In this document: positions 26,901 to 34,279 of the stretch, piece after piece
How the letters are laid out: every line of letters begins with the position of its first letter
Position numbering within the stretch: the stretch's first letter is position 1
Source: Chloracidobacterium sp. UBA3360
Lineage (GTDB): Bacteria; Acidobacteriota; Blastocatellia; Pyrinomonadales; Pyrinomonadaceae
DNA: 44,345 nucleotides
Reading direction: 5' to 3'
NCBI GenBank assembly: GCA_002360555.1
Contig: DEQS01000100.1
Location: 88,249 to 132,593, forward strand
Made by a program: the position numbers and the translations under genes
The notes under the pieces: model-generated
The model's database searches: none
Seen by the model: the letters and a program-made list of their open reading frames with translations, nothing else
What the model was told of the DNA's origin: nothing

Positions 26901-27741
26901 CAGGTGCAAAAGCATTTCGAGCCTGGATCGACTTGTCGCGAATAAAGCCAAACATATTACCGCGAAAATCGTTAGTTCCGCGTTTGGTCACAACGTTGAT
27001 CACACCACCCGTGGCACGGCCAAACTCTGCTGTGTATGAATTTGTCGCGACCTGATATTCCTGCACCGCTTCCATCGAAACGGTCGAGCGAGCCGCGTTG
27101 ATCGAGTTGTCAGTAAAGTCTGCTCCGTCAACATTGACCTGTGTCGAACGTCCCCGTTGGCCGCCGATGTTGAGGCCTGAGGTGGGGGCCGGTCCGATCG
27201 GTCTGCCATTATCTCGGCCGACGGTCGAGAGAGTCAGGGCAAAACCTGTCGCACTACGTTCGTTAATAGGCAGGTTAGCAATGCTTTGCTGACCGATTGT
27301 ATTTGAGACCGATGATTTTGTAGTTTCTACCAACTGCACATCATCGCCCGTTACGTTTACGACAGCAGTTGCGGAACCAAGTTCGAGTTTGATCGTGAGG
27401 TCGGCACTTTGCCCGACCGTGAGTTTAACAGGCGAGATGACAACTTTCTTAAAGGTTGCCGCTTCGGCCGTGATCTCATAGTCGCCCGGCGGGAGTCCGA
27501 TGAACTGGTAGTTCCCCTCGCCGTTTGCTGTAACGGTACGATTGATGCCGTTGCCGATACCCTTGGCTCGAACCGTAGCACCGGCTACGACTGCACCAGT
27601 TGGATCGGTTACTGAACCTGAAAGGTCGGCCGCTGCTGACTGGGATTGCCCCATCGCAGAGACTGCCATAAATGCACAGGCTGCTATTGTGATCAAGATC
27701 GATGCCGCCTTGGCGGAGATCGCTGACGAAAATACTCTCAT
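23941..27741 (-). CDS. TonB-dependent receptor, Oar-like, with carboxypeptidase-regulatory N-terminal domain
   Basis: The predicted protein has 1266 residues. A signal peptide (about 1-31, ending SAMGQ) precedes a CarboxypepD_reg-like domain (about 37-115, DLSGSVTDPTGAVVAGATV to DLTIKLELG). A plug domain follows (about 125-250) with INVVTKRGTNDFRGNMFGF. The remaining roughly 1000 residues are beta-barrel strands, ending QFQFGLKLSF with the C-terminal Phe expected for outer-membrane insertion. This is the acidobacterial Oar-like type, thought to import large carbohydrates or peptides using the proton motive force via TonB. The ligand is unknown. The start has a strong Shine-Dalgarno (GAAGGAG) and the gene ends at its own terminator, so it is a single-gene unit. 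Confidence 0.92.
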   Translation of the reverse strand: MRVFSSAISAKAASILITIAACAFMAVSAMGQSQSAAADLSGSVTDPTGAVVAGATVRAKGIGNGINRTVTANGEGNYQFIGLPPGDYEITAEAATFKKVVISPVKLTVGQSADLTIKLELGSATAVVNVTGDDVQLVETTKSSVSNTIGQQSIANLPINERSATGFALTLSTVGRDNGRPIGPAPTSGLNIGGQRGRSTQVNVDGADFTDNSINAARSTVSMEAVQEYQVATNSYTAEFGRATGGVINVVTKRGTNDFRGNMFGFIRDKSIQARNAFAPVANPDFRRTQFGATVGGPIIKDKTHFFFAYEGRQRNESGFFTSNVVGNLTASATIPVIAGTNPVARTFTNLTAAQAAAINTLVGLGGANVCAARAYAFFASSGGQTALTGTNPLTSPNDGSVCPAISPITPGTIGARFLLTSAPVPTGTVGTNGLPIAFRALNSLDKIFPITDRSNYLSTRVDHNINANHQLNVRFGFNTGTVTGIQVESQNQSLGQNDFSRTGITRFKDTSFNVGLNSTLSSNTANEFRYSFGRRDTGFKSQNGEAVAFNISGTAFIGRELFSPVDRIENRNQFVNNFTWVTGNHTLKFGGDFNTVRIPKADFELNFAALFNFGDFDAANLNPAFAGLPSFTPVQSYGLGLPSTYVQGFGNKSSQIKNTPIAFFAQDSWRATRRLTLNYGIRYDVELTETIAPVGVRDPLTGITLSASDILAAQDAVGVQQGIPRDKNNWAPRFGFAYDIFGSGKSVVRGSIGLYYDHPLLAVAFNSDIADSSQQQQAVLTAGSPVPINTSTGAATLLNAALVFHGTVCGNSGSNAALCAGFGNPTTTGVAASAQYQFGRMRFNDQTYSGFGAVLPFSLPIAKDFQYASATQANISFEQQIGRDMAITGSYLYVGAHHLPHPTDLNTPNTALQIQNYQRYNGGALPTSTQAVSTLAIATTAAGTPTGVGCVVVIPGMVASCPGGRVVAPAIANFFRPNAPNYFLAAALSGGAVSKAVLDSQLAGSLRTPGVITPYGSVNAQISDGNSKYQAFNLEFKRRFSNNFTFLASYTLSQSIDDSSDLQTLLIAQDVNNFSAERSDSLFDQRHRFVFSGLWTSPIAWRSGDGWHKFLADWTVAPIIEFSSGRPFNIITNVDANNDQTGQTDRPSVNADGSLCVPGTTGCITPLITNGRFSVGNLGRNMGITHGFFSMDMRLSRAIHFAERFRLDLIAEGFNLFNRFNEGSATPFFTDVNAFGQRRSDGKYYSRPTAAYDSRQFQFGLKLSF

Positions 27742-28116
27742 TATTTTTTCTCCTTCGAACCTATTTGAAATCCTTATATTATCTGTATCAAACCCGAGAA
27801 TGTTCTCGTTTCGGCAAGCCGCGAATCGGTGAATTGCTAACGTCTTGTCTTACAGATATTTGAACGGAAATGAATTGCTTTGAACTTTTTACCCCAAAAA
27901 CCATTTTTAGGCAAGCAAAAACGTAATATTTTTGTAATTCTGTGCGAAATAAATTGGATTTACCAATATAACTTGATCTTAGTCCAAAATTAGCTAATTT
28001 CGGCATTCTATGAGCATTTTACGTGAGTAGGTTTTTCTTTGTTTCCGCGAGGCTCGCAAAGCGTTGGTTTGGTAAAATGTTGGCAGTTCTCAAGAGTTAC
28101 TTTTGGCCCAAATTAT
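27742..28116. other. 375-bp divergent intergenic region between the TonB receptor and MBL-fold genes
   Basis: No credible coding sequence is present; short open frames here lack start signals. The receptor side holds a Shine-Dalgarno, a TAATAT -10-like hexamer (minus strand of 27776-27781) and a 14-bp palindrome at 27795-27808. The middle (about 27880-28020) is strongly AT-rich. On the MBL side a TAAAAT hexamer preceded by TTTGG lies near 28070-28078, about 40 nt before that start codon. Confidence 0.6.
27795..27808. promoter_or_regulatory. Candidate operator palindrome upstream of the TonB receptor
   Basis: CGAGAA and TTCTCG form a perfect inverted repeat with a 2-nt centre. It lies 13-26 bp upstream of a TAATAT -10-like hexamer, where the -35 box would be, and no good -35 sequence is seen. 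A transcription factor binding there would control the receptor gene. Whether it does so is inference. Confidence 0.35.
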
Positions 28117-29076
28117 ATGAAGATAATCCCTTTATCGATCCCGACGCCGTTCTATGTCGGCGACGTCAATGTCTATCTGGTCAAAGAAGATCCGTTGACG
28201 CTGATCGATGTCGGGCCAAAAACCACAAAGGCGGCAGCGGCCTTGAGGGAAAAGCTTGCACAGAACGGCGTGCAGTTTTCAGATGTTCGCCGGATCGTGT
28301 TAACGCACGCGCATGAGGACCATTGCGGATTAACCAAAATGGTTCGCGATGAGGCAAAGAATGCCGAGGTGCTCATCCACGAATGGGAGACCGGTCACCT
28401 TTTCGGCCGGCTCGCTCACGAAGAGCATCGCCAACTGATGCTCCGCTCCGGCGTGCCGGACGCTGTTTTCGAAGAGATGAAGTCGCTTTATGAAGACATC
28501 AGTCTCTTGACCGATTCGCTCGACGTTGATGATCTAAAACCGCTGAACGACGATATGGAACTTGAGTTCGATGGCGGCTCATTGCGGGTGCTGCACACAC
28601 CCGGGCACACGCCGGGATCGTGTTCATTTGTCCGCGAAGCCGACCGTACACTCATCTGCGGCGACTGCGTCCTAAAACGCATCACGCCAAATCCGATACT
28701 CTCGCCCGATCCGCTCGATCCGTCTAAACGGTTTCCCTCATTGGCCGAATATCTCGTGAGCCTTGCCCGGCTTCGCAGTTTTTCACCCACGCTTGCCCAT
28801 GGCGGCCACGGCGAACCTGTCACAGATTTCGAAGAGATCTTTCATCGATATGTTCGCGCGATAGACGAGCGGCAAAAAAAGGTCATCGCTCTGGTGTCAA
28901 ACACAGGCGTGACCGCTTTTGAGGTTGCCAAACGGTTATTCCCCGATTCGTTTGACCACGACGTTCACAGATTTTTAGCAATTTCAGAGTCGATCGCGCA
29001 TCTTGACTACGCTGAGTCTGAGGGCAGAGTTGGTGTCGAGATGAGCGGCGGTGTGGAATTTTACCGGCCAAACTAA
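28117..29076 (+). CDS. Metallo-beta-lactamase-fold hydrolase
   Basis: The product is 319 residues from the ATG at 28117. An upstream in-frame start would add 26 residues unlike the family, while MKIIPLSIPTPFYVGDVNVYLV is a normal MBL start. The metal site HxHxDH is His64, His66, Asp68 and His69 (THAHEDHC). A later His in HTPGHTPGSCSF and the bridging Asp in ICGDCV complete two metal sites. A C-terminal winged-helix-like part (VSNTGVTAFEVAKRLFP) resembles the LACTB2 type of thioesterase or nuclease. It is probably cytoplasmic; the substrate is unknown. Its stop overlaps that of the opposing desaturase-like gene by 4 nt (29073-29076). Confidence 0.87.
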   Translation: MKIIPLSIPTPFYVGDVNVYLVKEDPLTLIDVGPKTTKAAAALREKLAQNGVQFSDVRRIVLTHAHEDHCGLTKMVRDEAKNAEVLIHEWETGHLFGRLAHEEHRQLMLRSGVPDAVFEEMKSLYEDISLLTDSLDVDDLKPLNDDMELEFDGGSLRVLHTPGHTPGSCSFVREADRTLICGDCVLKRITPNPILSPDPLDPSKRFPSLAEYLVSLARLRSFSPTLAHGGHGEPVTDFEEIFHRYVRAIDERQKKVIALVSNTGVTAFEVAKRLFPDSFDHDVHRFLAISESIAHLDYAESEGRVGVEMSGGVEFYRPN

Positions 29077-29915
29077 GCAGTTCCAAACTTCATCGCCGCG
29101 TTTTCGGCCATGCCGCCGATCGTTTCGGTGATCTTTGTGATGCCGTCAAAACCCGGTAGCTGGCGGACGCGTTGGGTAACGGCTTTGTCGAGATTGTCGA
29201 TGGCACCGTCTTCGGCAAAAAGAGTTCCGATCGTATATTCGGTGCGGCTTTTCGCGAGCGAACCTTGCCCGACCGGAGCCCAAAAATGATCGATCACCCA
29301 TCGCGCCATCTTTTGAGCGAACGGGCTTCGCTGCAATTCTAGCCGTGCGACGCTGCGGTAAAACTGGGCGTGGATCGCCTCTTCGCGAATGATGCCGTTG
29401 ACGATATGTGTCAGCACTGGATGATCCGCCAATGCGATCAGACGGCGATAGCCCATCGCGGCCTCCATCTCGTGGATCGCACCAAAGGTCATATGCGTTG
29501 CCGTAAATTTCTTACCGACCAGATTGGTAATTACCGTAAGGAAATACGCATTTGCATTGTACGTGGTGGTCACAGCATTACGGACCTGTACCTGCCAGTC
29601 GTCATCCGTCTCGTACCCCATCTCGTTGAGAAAGCGATTCAAGACTTCGCCATGGGTTATCTCTTCGACGCCCCAGCGCTCCATAAATTTGCTGATGTGC
29701 GGGTCTTTGCCGGTCGGCGTGCGGAGCAGCTCGCGGTGATACATGTCGGTCAGGGTTTCGACATCGCGCATGTATAGTAGGATCGGTATTAGTTTTTCAT
29801 CGACGTGTGTATCTTTTACTTTGTCCCACTCGATGGCGTTGATGAAATCGGGCGTCAAGGAACGCTCTTGCTTTTCAAACCAATCCAGTACATCTTTGTT
29901 CGTCTCAAAGTTCAT
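29073..29915 (-). CDS. Ferritin-like diiron protein related to acyl-ACP desaturases
   Basis: The product is 280 residues from the ATG at 29915; the open frame could begin at a TTG 18 nt further upstream. Helical throughout, it carries two diiron-type motifs: Glu53 (RDVETLTD) with E84/E85-x2-H88 (EEITH), and Glu149/Glu151 (HEMEAA) with E178/E179-x2-H182 (EEAIH). The surrounding sequence, including the WGVEEITHGEVL pattern, fits the soluble acyl-ACP desaturase (FA_desaturase_2) group, which introduces a double bond into acyl-ACP using ferredoxin and O2. A different ferritin-like oxygenase function is possible. No electron-transfer partner is nearby. It is convergent with the MBL-fold gene. Confidence 0.72.
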   Translation of the reverse strand: MNFETNKDVLDWFEKQERSLTPDFINAIEWDKVKDTHVDEKLIPILLYMRDVETLTDMYHRELLRTPTGKDPHISKFMERWGVEEITHGEVLNRFLNEMGYETDDDWQVQVRNAVTTTYNANAYFLTVITNLVGKKFTATHMTFGAIHEMEAAMGYRRLIALADHPVLTHIVNGIIREEAIHAQFYRSVARLELQRSPFAQKMARWVIDHFWAPVGQGSLAKSRTEYTIGTLFAEDGAIDNLDKAVTQRVRQLPGFDGITKITETIGGMAENAAMKFGTA

Positions 29916-30024
29916 AAGACAAGATCTAAGCAAACCAATACCATCAGACTTGCACCATACTCTTGCTTAGCTATCTAATTCGGAAAACTTCTTATTTCGG
30001 ATGCGCAAATCGTGACCGTAATAA

Positions 30025-30030
30025 TATAAT
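30025..30030 (+). promoter_or_regulatory. Perfect TATAAT -10 box 7 nt before the TolB-like gene start
   Basis: TATAAT ends 7 nt before the ATG at 30038, so transcription would begin at or next to the A of the start codon. No Shine-Dalgarno is present. No TTGACA-like -35 is seen at 16-19 bp spacing. Confidence 0.45.
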
Positions 30031-30037
30031 CGAAAAT

Positions 30038-31084
30038 ATGAAAAAGTTGTATTTTATCGTTCTAGTTATTATAGCCTCTGTGTCAACCGGCTTCGCCCAG
30101 CAAAACCCGCTCGCGATCGCTGGCGAGCGCCACCTAACCAACATCAAACAGCTTACGTTTGGCGGCGAAAATGCCGAGGCTTATTTTTCGTCGGACGGAA
30201 AACAGTTGATCTTTCAATCTAAACGCGACGGACGTGGCTGCGATCAGATATATCGGATGAACATTGATGGCTCCGGCGTCAAGATGGTTTCGAATGGCGA
30301 TGGCCGCACCACTTGCTCATATTTTTTCAAAGGCGGCAAAAAAGTTCTCTACGCTTCGACCCATGGAGGAGCCAAAGAGTGTCCGCCAAACCCGGATTTC
30401 TCGATGGGTTACGTTTGGCCGGTGTATTCTGATTTTGACATTTACACATCGACACCCGACGGTAGAGACATTAAGAAACTGACAAATTCGCCTGGCTACG
30501 ACGCCGAGGCGACGATCAGCCCAAACGGTAAGAAGATCGTTTTCACCAGTGAACGTGACGGCGACCTCGACCTCTATTCAATGGATACGAACGGCAAGAA
30601 CGTCAAACGTCTGACCGACGGCGTAGGCTATGACGGCGGAGCGTTCTTTTCGCCGGATGGCAAAATGATCGTATATCGCCGATCGACGCCGACGACACCC
30701 GCTGAGATCGCGAAGTTCAAAGACCTGCTCTCAAAGCATCTGGTAGTGCCGACCGTTTTTGAACTGTGGGTGATGAACGCCGACGGAACCAACAAACGCC
30801 AGATCACAACGCTCGGCGGCGGCAGCTTTGCACCATTTTTTACGCCGGACGGCAAGCGGATCATCTTTTGCACTAACTATTTTGCGACCGATCCGCGTAA
30901 ACGCAATTTTGACCTCGCTTTGATCAACCTCGACGGCACCGGCATCGAGCGTGTTACGTACAACGAATCGTTTGACGGTTTCCCGATGTTCTCGCCGGAT
31001 GGCAAAAAGCTTGTTTTTGCGTCAAACCGCAATGCCGCTAAAGAGGGTGACACGAACGTATTTATCGCGGACTGGCAGAACTAG
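30038..31084 (+). CDS. Secreted TolB/WD40-like (PD40) beta-propeller protein
   Basis: The product is 348 residues from the ATG at 30038, where a signal peptide starts (MKKLYFIVLVIIASVSTGFA). The mature part has repeated PD40 blades with the pattern FSPDGKK/R..F.S.RDG..D.Y.M: SSDGKQLIFQSKRDG, SPNGKKIVFTSERDG, SPDGKMIVYRRS, TPDGKRIIFCTN and SPDGKKLVFASNRN. This is a roughly six-bladed propeller of the TolB type, usually a periplasmic protein-interaction or ligand platform. There is no TolB N-terminal domain and no attached peptidase. The function is unknown. It is preceded by a TATAAT box and followed by a period-9 hairpin repeat. Confidence 0.85.
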   Translation: MKKLYFIVLVIIASVSTGFAQQNPLAIAGERHLTNIKQLTFGGENAEAYFSSDGKQLIFQSKRDGRGCDQIYRMNIDGSGVKMVSNGDGRTTCSYFFKGGKKVLYASTHGGAKECPPNPDFSMGYVWPVYSDFDIYTSTPDGRDIKKLTNSPGYDAEATISPNGKKIVFTSERDGDLDLYSMDTNGKNVKRLTDGVGYDGGAFFSPDGKMIVYRRSTPTTPAEIAKFKDLLSKHLVVPTVFELWVMNADGTNKRQITTLGGGSFAPFFTPDGKRIIFCTNYFATDPRKRNFDLALINLDGTGIERVTYNESFDGFPMFSPDGKKLVFASNRNAAKEGDTNVFIADWQN

Positions 31085-31099
31085 TCTCAGATCTTAAAT

Positions 31100-31156
31100 T
31101 TGCGTTCTTTGCGGTCTCTGCGTTAATTATTTAAACGCGGAGACCGCAGAGGCAGC
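31100..31156. repeat. Intergenic period-9 hairpin repeat, copy D
   Basis: The left arm (31100-31126) is three 9-bp words, TTGCGTTCT, TTGCGGTCT and CTGCGTTAA. The right arm (31131-31156) is the inverted series with words ACGCGGAGA and CCGCAGAGG. The loop is about 4 nt. It begins 15 nt after the TolB-like stop and ends about 41 nt before the next start. It might also act as a terminator, although no T-run follows. Confidence 0.7.
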
Positions 31157-31197
31157 TGGGAATACAAGATTTGTCTGAGGCGTTCGTTCATGAGTGT

Positions 31198-31779
31198 ATG
31201 AAAAAGCAAATATCCAGCCTCGCGTTTCTCTTGTTGCTATCAGTTTGTGTTTCCGCCCAGACGACCGATAGATCCGTCGAAAAGATCCGCACCTTTTACA
31301 CTGACATAGCCGAAAAGGCGCGTTTGTGTGAAACGGATGATGACCGCGGCGAATTTGGCGAGCTTTTTATGAACGAGCTTGTCGTCAACAAACGCAATCA
31401 CCAATGGCGTGCGGTCGGCCGTCACGTTCTAACATATAGATTCTTTTATCAAATGACACCCGGCGACCGTGAGGATCATATGTATCCCGACCAACTCGTC
31501 ATGGTCAAGGTTGAACGTAGGATATCCGATCGCACCTATAATGAGGAGTATTTATATTCCGCCGGCGGGGCACTCATTTTCTATTTTCAGAAATCGGAAA
31601 ATGACGATCAGTCCCCGTCAGAGCGACGCGTTTATTTTTCCGGCATCAAAGCCATTCGCATCGCCGAGGACGGCAAGACCCGCGACAAGCTAAACACGAA
31701 AGACGCGGCGACTATAAAAGAGATTACCGGTGAAAGCGGCAAGATAAAGGATGTATTTACGAGGTCTCTGAAATTCTAG
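31198..31779 (+). CDS. Secreted protein of unknown function
   Basis: The product is 193 residues from the ATG at 31198, which opens a signal peptide (MKKQISSLAFLLLLSVCVSAQ); a TTG 27 nt upstream is a less likely start. The mature part contains RSVEKIRTFYTDIAEKARLCE and then an antiparallel-looking beta region (VMVKVERRISDRTYNEEYLYSAGGALIFYFQK). It has a single Cys after the signal peptide. I know no family for it. It lies between a TolB-like propeller and a copper-binding lipoprotein on the same strand and may share a transcript with the latter, 23 nt downstream. Confidence 0.6.
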   Translation: MKKQISSLAFLLLLSVCVSAQTTDRSVEKIRTFYTDIAEKARLCETDDDRGEFGELFMNELVVNKRNHQWRAVGRHVLTYRFFYQMTPGDREDHMYPDQLVMVKVERRISDRTYNEEYLYSAGGALIFYFQKSENDDQSPSERRVYFSGIKAIRIAEDGKTRDKLNTKDAATIKEITGESGKIKDVFTRSLKF

Positions 31780-31802
31780 GTAAGCGCCGACGGCTCAGCT
31801 AA

Positions 31803-32177
31803 ATGAAAACCATTTACCTCATTCCCATCACTTGTATTTTGACGTCTAGCTTCGGCTGCGGCGGCAGCACCGTGCCGGTCAATGCGGTTCCGCCACCGAT
31901 CGCGACACCGACATCCGCCTCGCCTGTTCCGACGACGGCGACGCCAAAAGACGGAAACTATAACGGAAAGGGCAAGGTGACCAAGGTTAACACACAAATC
32001 GGCTCAGTCGAGCTCGACCACGAAGAGATCGCCGGCCTAATGCCCAGGATGATCATGGAGTTTTATGTTAAGGATAAAGCTCTGCTCAACGGCCTCGCGG
32101 TTGGCGACACCGTTGATTTCGTTATTGAATACAAGCATCCGGCGGAAACGGTGGTAAGCATCAAAAAGATCAATTAA
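31803..32177 (+). CDS. CusF-like copper-binding lipoprotein
   Basis: The predicted protein has 124 residues. A lipoprotein signal ends at the lipobox SSFGC (Cys19), followed by a Pro/Thr/Ala linker and a C-terminal domain of about 70 residues starting GNYNGKGKVTKVN. That domain matches the CusF-like OB fold: His in LDHEEIAGLMP, then the Met-rich MPRMIMEF that supplies Met ligands, then GDTVDFVIEY. The Trp that caps Cu(I) in E. coli CusF is not obvious here. It probably binds Cu(I)/Ag(I) at the membrane surface. Its TAA stop overlaps the ATG of dapF by one base, indicating translational coupling. No copper pump is nearby. Confidence 0.82.
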   Translation: MKTIYLIPITCILTSSFGCGGSTVPVNAVPPPIATPTSASPVPTTATPKDGNYNGKGKVTKVNTQIGSVELDHEEIAGLMPRMIMEFYVKDKALLNGLAVGDTVDFVIEYKHPAETVVSIKKIN

Positions 32178-33025
32178 TGGCGGTCCCGTTTTGCAAATTT
32201 CACGGCTTTGGCAACGATTATATCGTCATCGAACGTGCCGATATCGACGCGTCCATCGATCTTGGTAATCTGGCAAAGGCGATATGTCAACGCAACACCG
32301 GTGCCGGTTCCGATGGCATCGCTGTGCTGGAAAGGCTTGACGGCACTGACGCAGATTACCACTGCGAGATTGTCAATCCCGACGGCAGTATCGCGGGATT
32401 TTCCGGTAACGGCACACGCTGCGCCGTCGCTTATCTTCATTACAAAGGTATCTGGACGGAAACCGATCTTCGTCTGCGGACGCGTAGCGGTGTTAAGAAT
32501 TATCGGCTAATTGACCGCAACGGCAATGGCTTTGTTTTTGAGGCCGAGATCGGCAAACCGCATTTTGCGAGCGAAGAAGTTCCCGTCCTCGTCGAGACCC
32601 GCCGCGACCACATCGTCAACGAGCCGATCGTCGTCGATAGCCGCCATTATGTTTTCTCGGCGGTTAATGTTGGCAATCCGGTGGCGTGTATCTTTGTAGA
32701 AAATTTTAGTTTTGATTGGCGAGCCGTCGGCCGCGTGATGGAAACACACGAGAAATTTCCCGAACGTGTGAATGTCGTTTTCGTCAAAATCGACGATAGC
32801 GATAATATCGAGATCCGCATCTGGGAACGCGGAGCTGGTGAAACCTCAGCCTCGGGCACGTGTTCAAGCGGTGCCGCCGTCCTCAGTGCTTTTATGCTCA
32901 AAACCGGCCGCAAGGTCATGGTCCATTCCGAGGGCGGCACGACCGATGTCCTCTGGCGAGACGACGACGAGATCGTCATCACCGGGCGGGCAGACTACTC
33001 ATACTCAGGCCAGTGGCCTCTCTAA
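32177..33025 (+). CDS. dapF: Diaminopimelate epimerase-family protein (DapF-like) with Cys-to-Ser change
   Basis: The product is 282 residues, with a two-lobed DapF fold and family-typical length. The first catalytic Cys is present, Cys82 in SGNGTRC, as are the opening FCKFHGFGNDYIVIE and NTGAGSDG. The second catalytic Cys, normally in ERGxGET.ACGTG, is Ser226 here (ERGAGETSASGTC), with a Cys three residues later at 229. The usual GNPH segment reads GNPV. DapF interconverts LL- and meso-diaminopimelate for lysine and peptidoglycan synthesis. With these changes the reaction could be altered or the enzyme could act on another amino acid. It overlaps the CusF-like gene by one base. Confidence 0.8.
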   Translation: MAVPFCKFHGFGNDYIVIERADIDASIDLGNLAKAICQRNTGAGSDGIAVLERLDGTDADYHCEIVNPDGSIAGFSGNGTRCAVAYLHYKGIWTETDLRLRTRSGVKNYRLIDRNGNGFVFEAEIGKPHFASEEVPVLVETRRDHIVNEPIVVDSRHYVFSAVNVGNPVACIFVENFSFDWRAVGRVMETHEKFPERVNVVFVKIDDSDNIEIRIWERGAGETSASGTCSSGAAVLSAFMLKTGRKVMVHSEGGTTDVLWRDDDEIVITGRADYSYSGQWPL

Positions 33026-33039
33026 AGATCACACGATTT

Positions 33040-33630
33040 TTACTTTGCTAACTGGCCGTGGAGCCAGGCCTTTGCCATTGCCCAGTCGTTTCGGACAGTT
33101 GCGTTTGAGACGGCGAGAACTTTGGCAGTTTCTTCGTTCGTCAGGCCGCTGAAGAATCGGAGTTCGACGACCTTAGCTTGTCGCGGATCTAGTCTTTCGA
33201 GCCTGACAAGCGCCTCGTCGAGAGCAACAAGGTCAACGCTTTTTTGCGAAACGCCTATCATTAAAGCATCGTCGAGCGGTATGTCCTCGGCGTTTCCGCC
33301 GCGTTTTTCACGATGGCGCGTGCGTGCGTGGTCAACCAATATCCGCCGCATTGCCGTCGAAGCGATCGCAAAAAAATGATTCCGGTTTTGCCATTCTATC
33401 TCGTTTTGACCTGCCAATCTTAGATAAGCTTCATGGATCAGGGCCGTCGTTTGCAGCGTGTGTCCCTGACGTTCCTTTCGCAGGTACTGTGACGCCTGGC
33501 GGCGCAATTCCTCGTAAACAAGCGGCATCAGTTCATCTAGGGCCGCTTGGTTTCCTTTGCTCCAATCCTTCAAAAGCTGTGTGATCTGCACGAAAAAAAC
33601 AATATCACAATTTTTTTTTAGCGCTTTCAT
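33040..33630 (-). CDS. ECF-type sigma factor (Acidobacteria/Planctomycetes TIGR02999-like)
   Basis: The predicted protein has 196 residues if the ATG at 33630 is used. A GTG at 33591 would give 183 residues starting QITQLLKDWSKGNQAALDEL, which fits the family start better, so the true start is uncertain. Region 2 contains YEELRRQASQYLRKER, LIHEAYLRLAGQ and NRNHFFAIASTAMRRILVDHAR, a pattern diagnostic of this sigma group. Region 4 contains LDPRQAKVVELRFFSGLTNEETAKVLAVSNATVRNDWAMAKAWL. No anti-sigma gene adjoins it. In these phyla such sigma factors are often neighbours of membrane Ser/Thr kinases, and one lies 650 bp away on the other strand. Confidence 0.9.
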   Translation of the reverse strand: MKALKKNCDIVFFVQITQLLKDWSKGNQAALDELMPLVYEELRRQASQYLRKERQGHTLQTTALIHEAYLRLAGQNEIEWQNRNHFFAIASTAMRRILVDHARTRHREKRGGNAEDIPLDDALMIGVSQKSVDLVALDEALVRLERLDPRQAKVVELRFFSGLTNEETAKVLAVSNATVRNDWAMAKAWLHGQLAK

Positions 33631-33703
33631 AAAAAAGTGTCGCTTCTATAGTTGAGGCGATAAAACGCCCGACAAAATTTAAAAATAAATAGGAGAAATT
33701 ATT

Positions 33704-34180
33704 ATGAAGAACATTTTCTTAGGAACGACCATTGCCATGTTTTTTCTCTGCGGAAACGCACTGGCGCAGGCCAAACCGGTAAGCGATGAACAGGCGGTCT
33801 TCAATTTGATGACGCAGCTCGCGAAAACTTGGGAGGCCGGCGATATGAATGGCTTTAGCGATCTAATGGCGGACAACGTTGTCAGCGTTAGCCATTTTGG
33901 TGAGGTTATGACAGGCCGCGAGACGGTCCGAGCGAAGCTGCAATGGGTTCGCGACGTCCCGTACAAAAAGGCGAAAATTCAGATGACGATCACCGACGTA
34001 AAGCTGACCTTTGTCACGCCCGACCTCGCGGTTGTGACCAGCCGCATCGCCGAAACTACCGAGGCCGGCCCGAAGCAAGGAGATATGCGTTCGATATTTA
34101 CAACTGTTCGCGTCAACGGCCAATGGAAGGTGGCCCAGTTTCAGAATGTCGTGATCGCCGACCCGCCGAAGATGAATTAG
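33704..34180 (+). CDS. Secreted SnoaL/DUF4440-like (NTF2-fold) protein
   Basis: The product is 158 residues, with a signal peptide (MKNIFLGTTIAMFFLCGNALA) and one NTF2-like domain. Typical features are the helix EQAVFNLMTQLAKTWEAGDMNGFSDLMADNVV, then FGEVMTGRETVRAKLQWV, and a final strand pair, SIFTTVRVNGQWKVAQFQNV. Proteins of this fold bind small ligands or act as isomerases; family DUF4440/SnoaL is the best fit. The start is firm: AGGAG lies 8 nt upstream of the ATG. It sits between the ECF sigma gene (divergent) and the Ser/Thr kinase gene (same strand), separated from the latter by a hairpin. Confidence 0.82.
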   Translation: MKNIFLGTTIAMFFLCGNALAQAKPVSDEQAVFNLMTQLAKTWEAGDMNGFSDLMADNVVSVSHFGEVMTGRETVRAKLQWVRDVPYKKAKIQMTITDVKLTFVTPDLAVVTSRIAETTEAGPKQGDMRSIFTTVRVNGQWKVAQFQNVVIADPPKMN

Positions 34181-34193
34181 AAGCCGCTATCGA

Positions 34194-34229
34194 CGAAGCG
34201 GATCGCACTGAGATAAGTGATCCGCTTCG
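34194..34229 (+). terminator. Hairpin after the SnoaL-like gene (possible terminator)
   Basis: An 11-bp perfect inverted repeat (34194-34204 with 34219-34229) surrounds a 14-nt loop and starts 14 nt after the stop codon. The following sequence is T-rich but has no clean T-run, so termination would be weak or Rho-assisted. Confidence 0.5.
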
Positions 34230-34279
34230 CTGTCGTTTGCATAAATTGAGTTTACTTTTATTATGTCAGTAACCGAGCA

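Noticed and set aside
33601..33625. Homopolymer T/A runs at the start of the ECF sigma gene as a programmed frameshift or pseudogene
   Set aside because: The downstream frame is intact and can start at the GTG at 33591, so no frameshift is needed.
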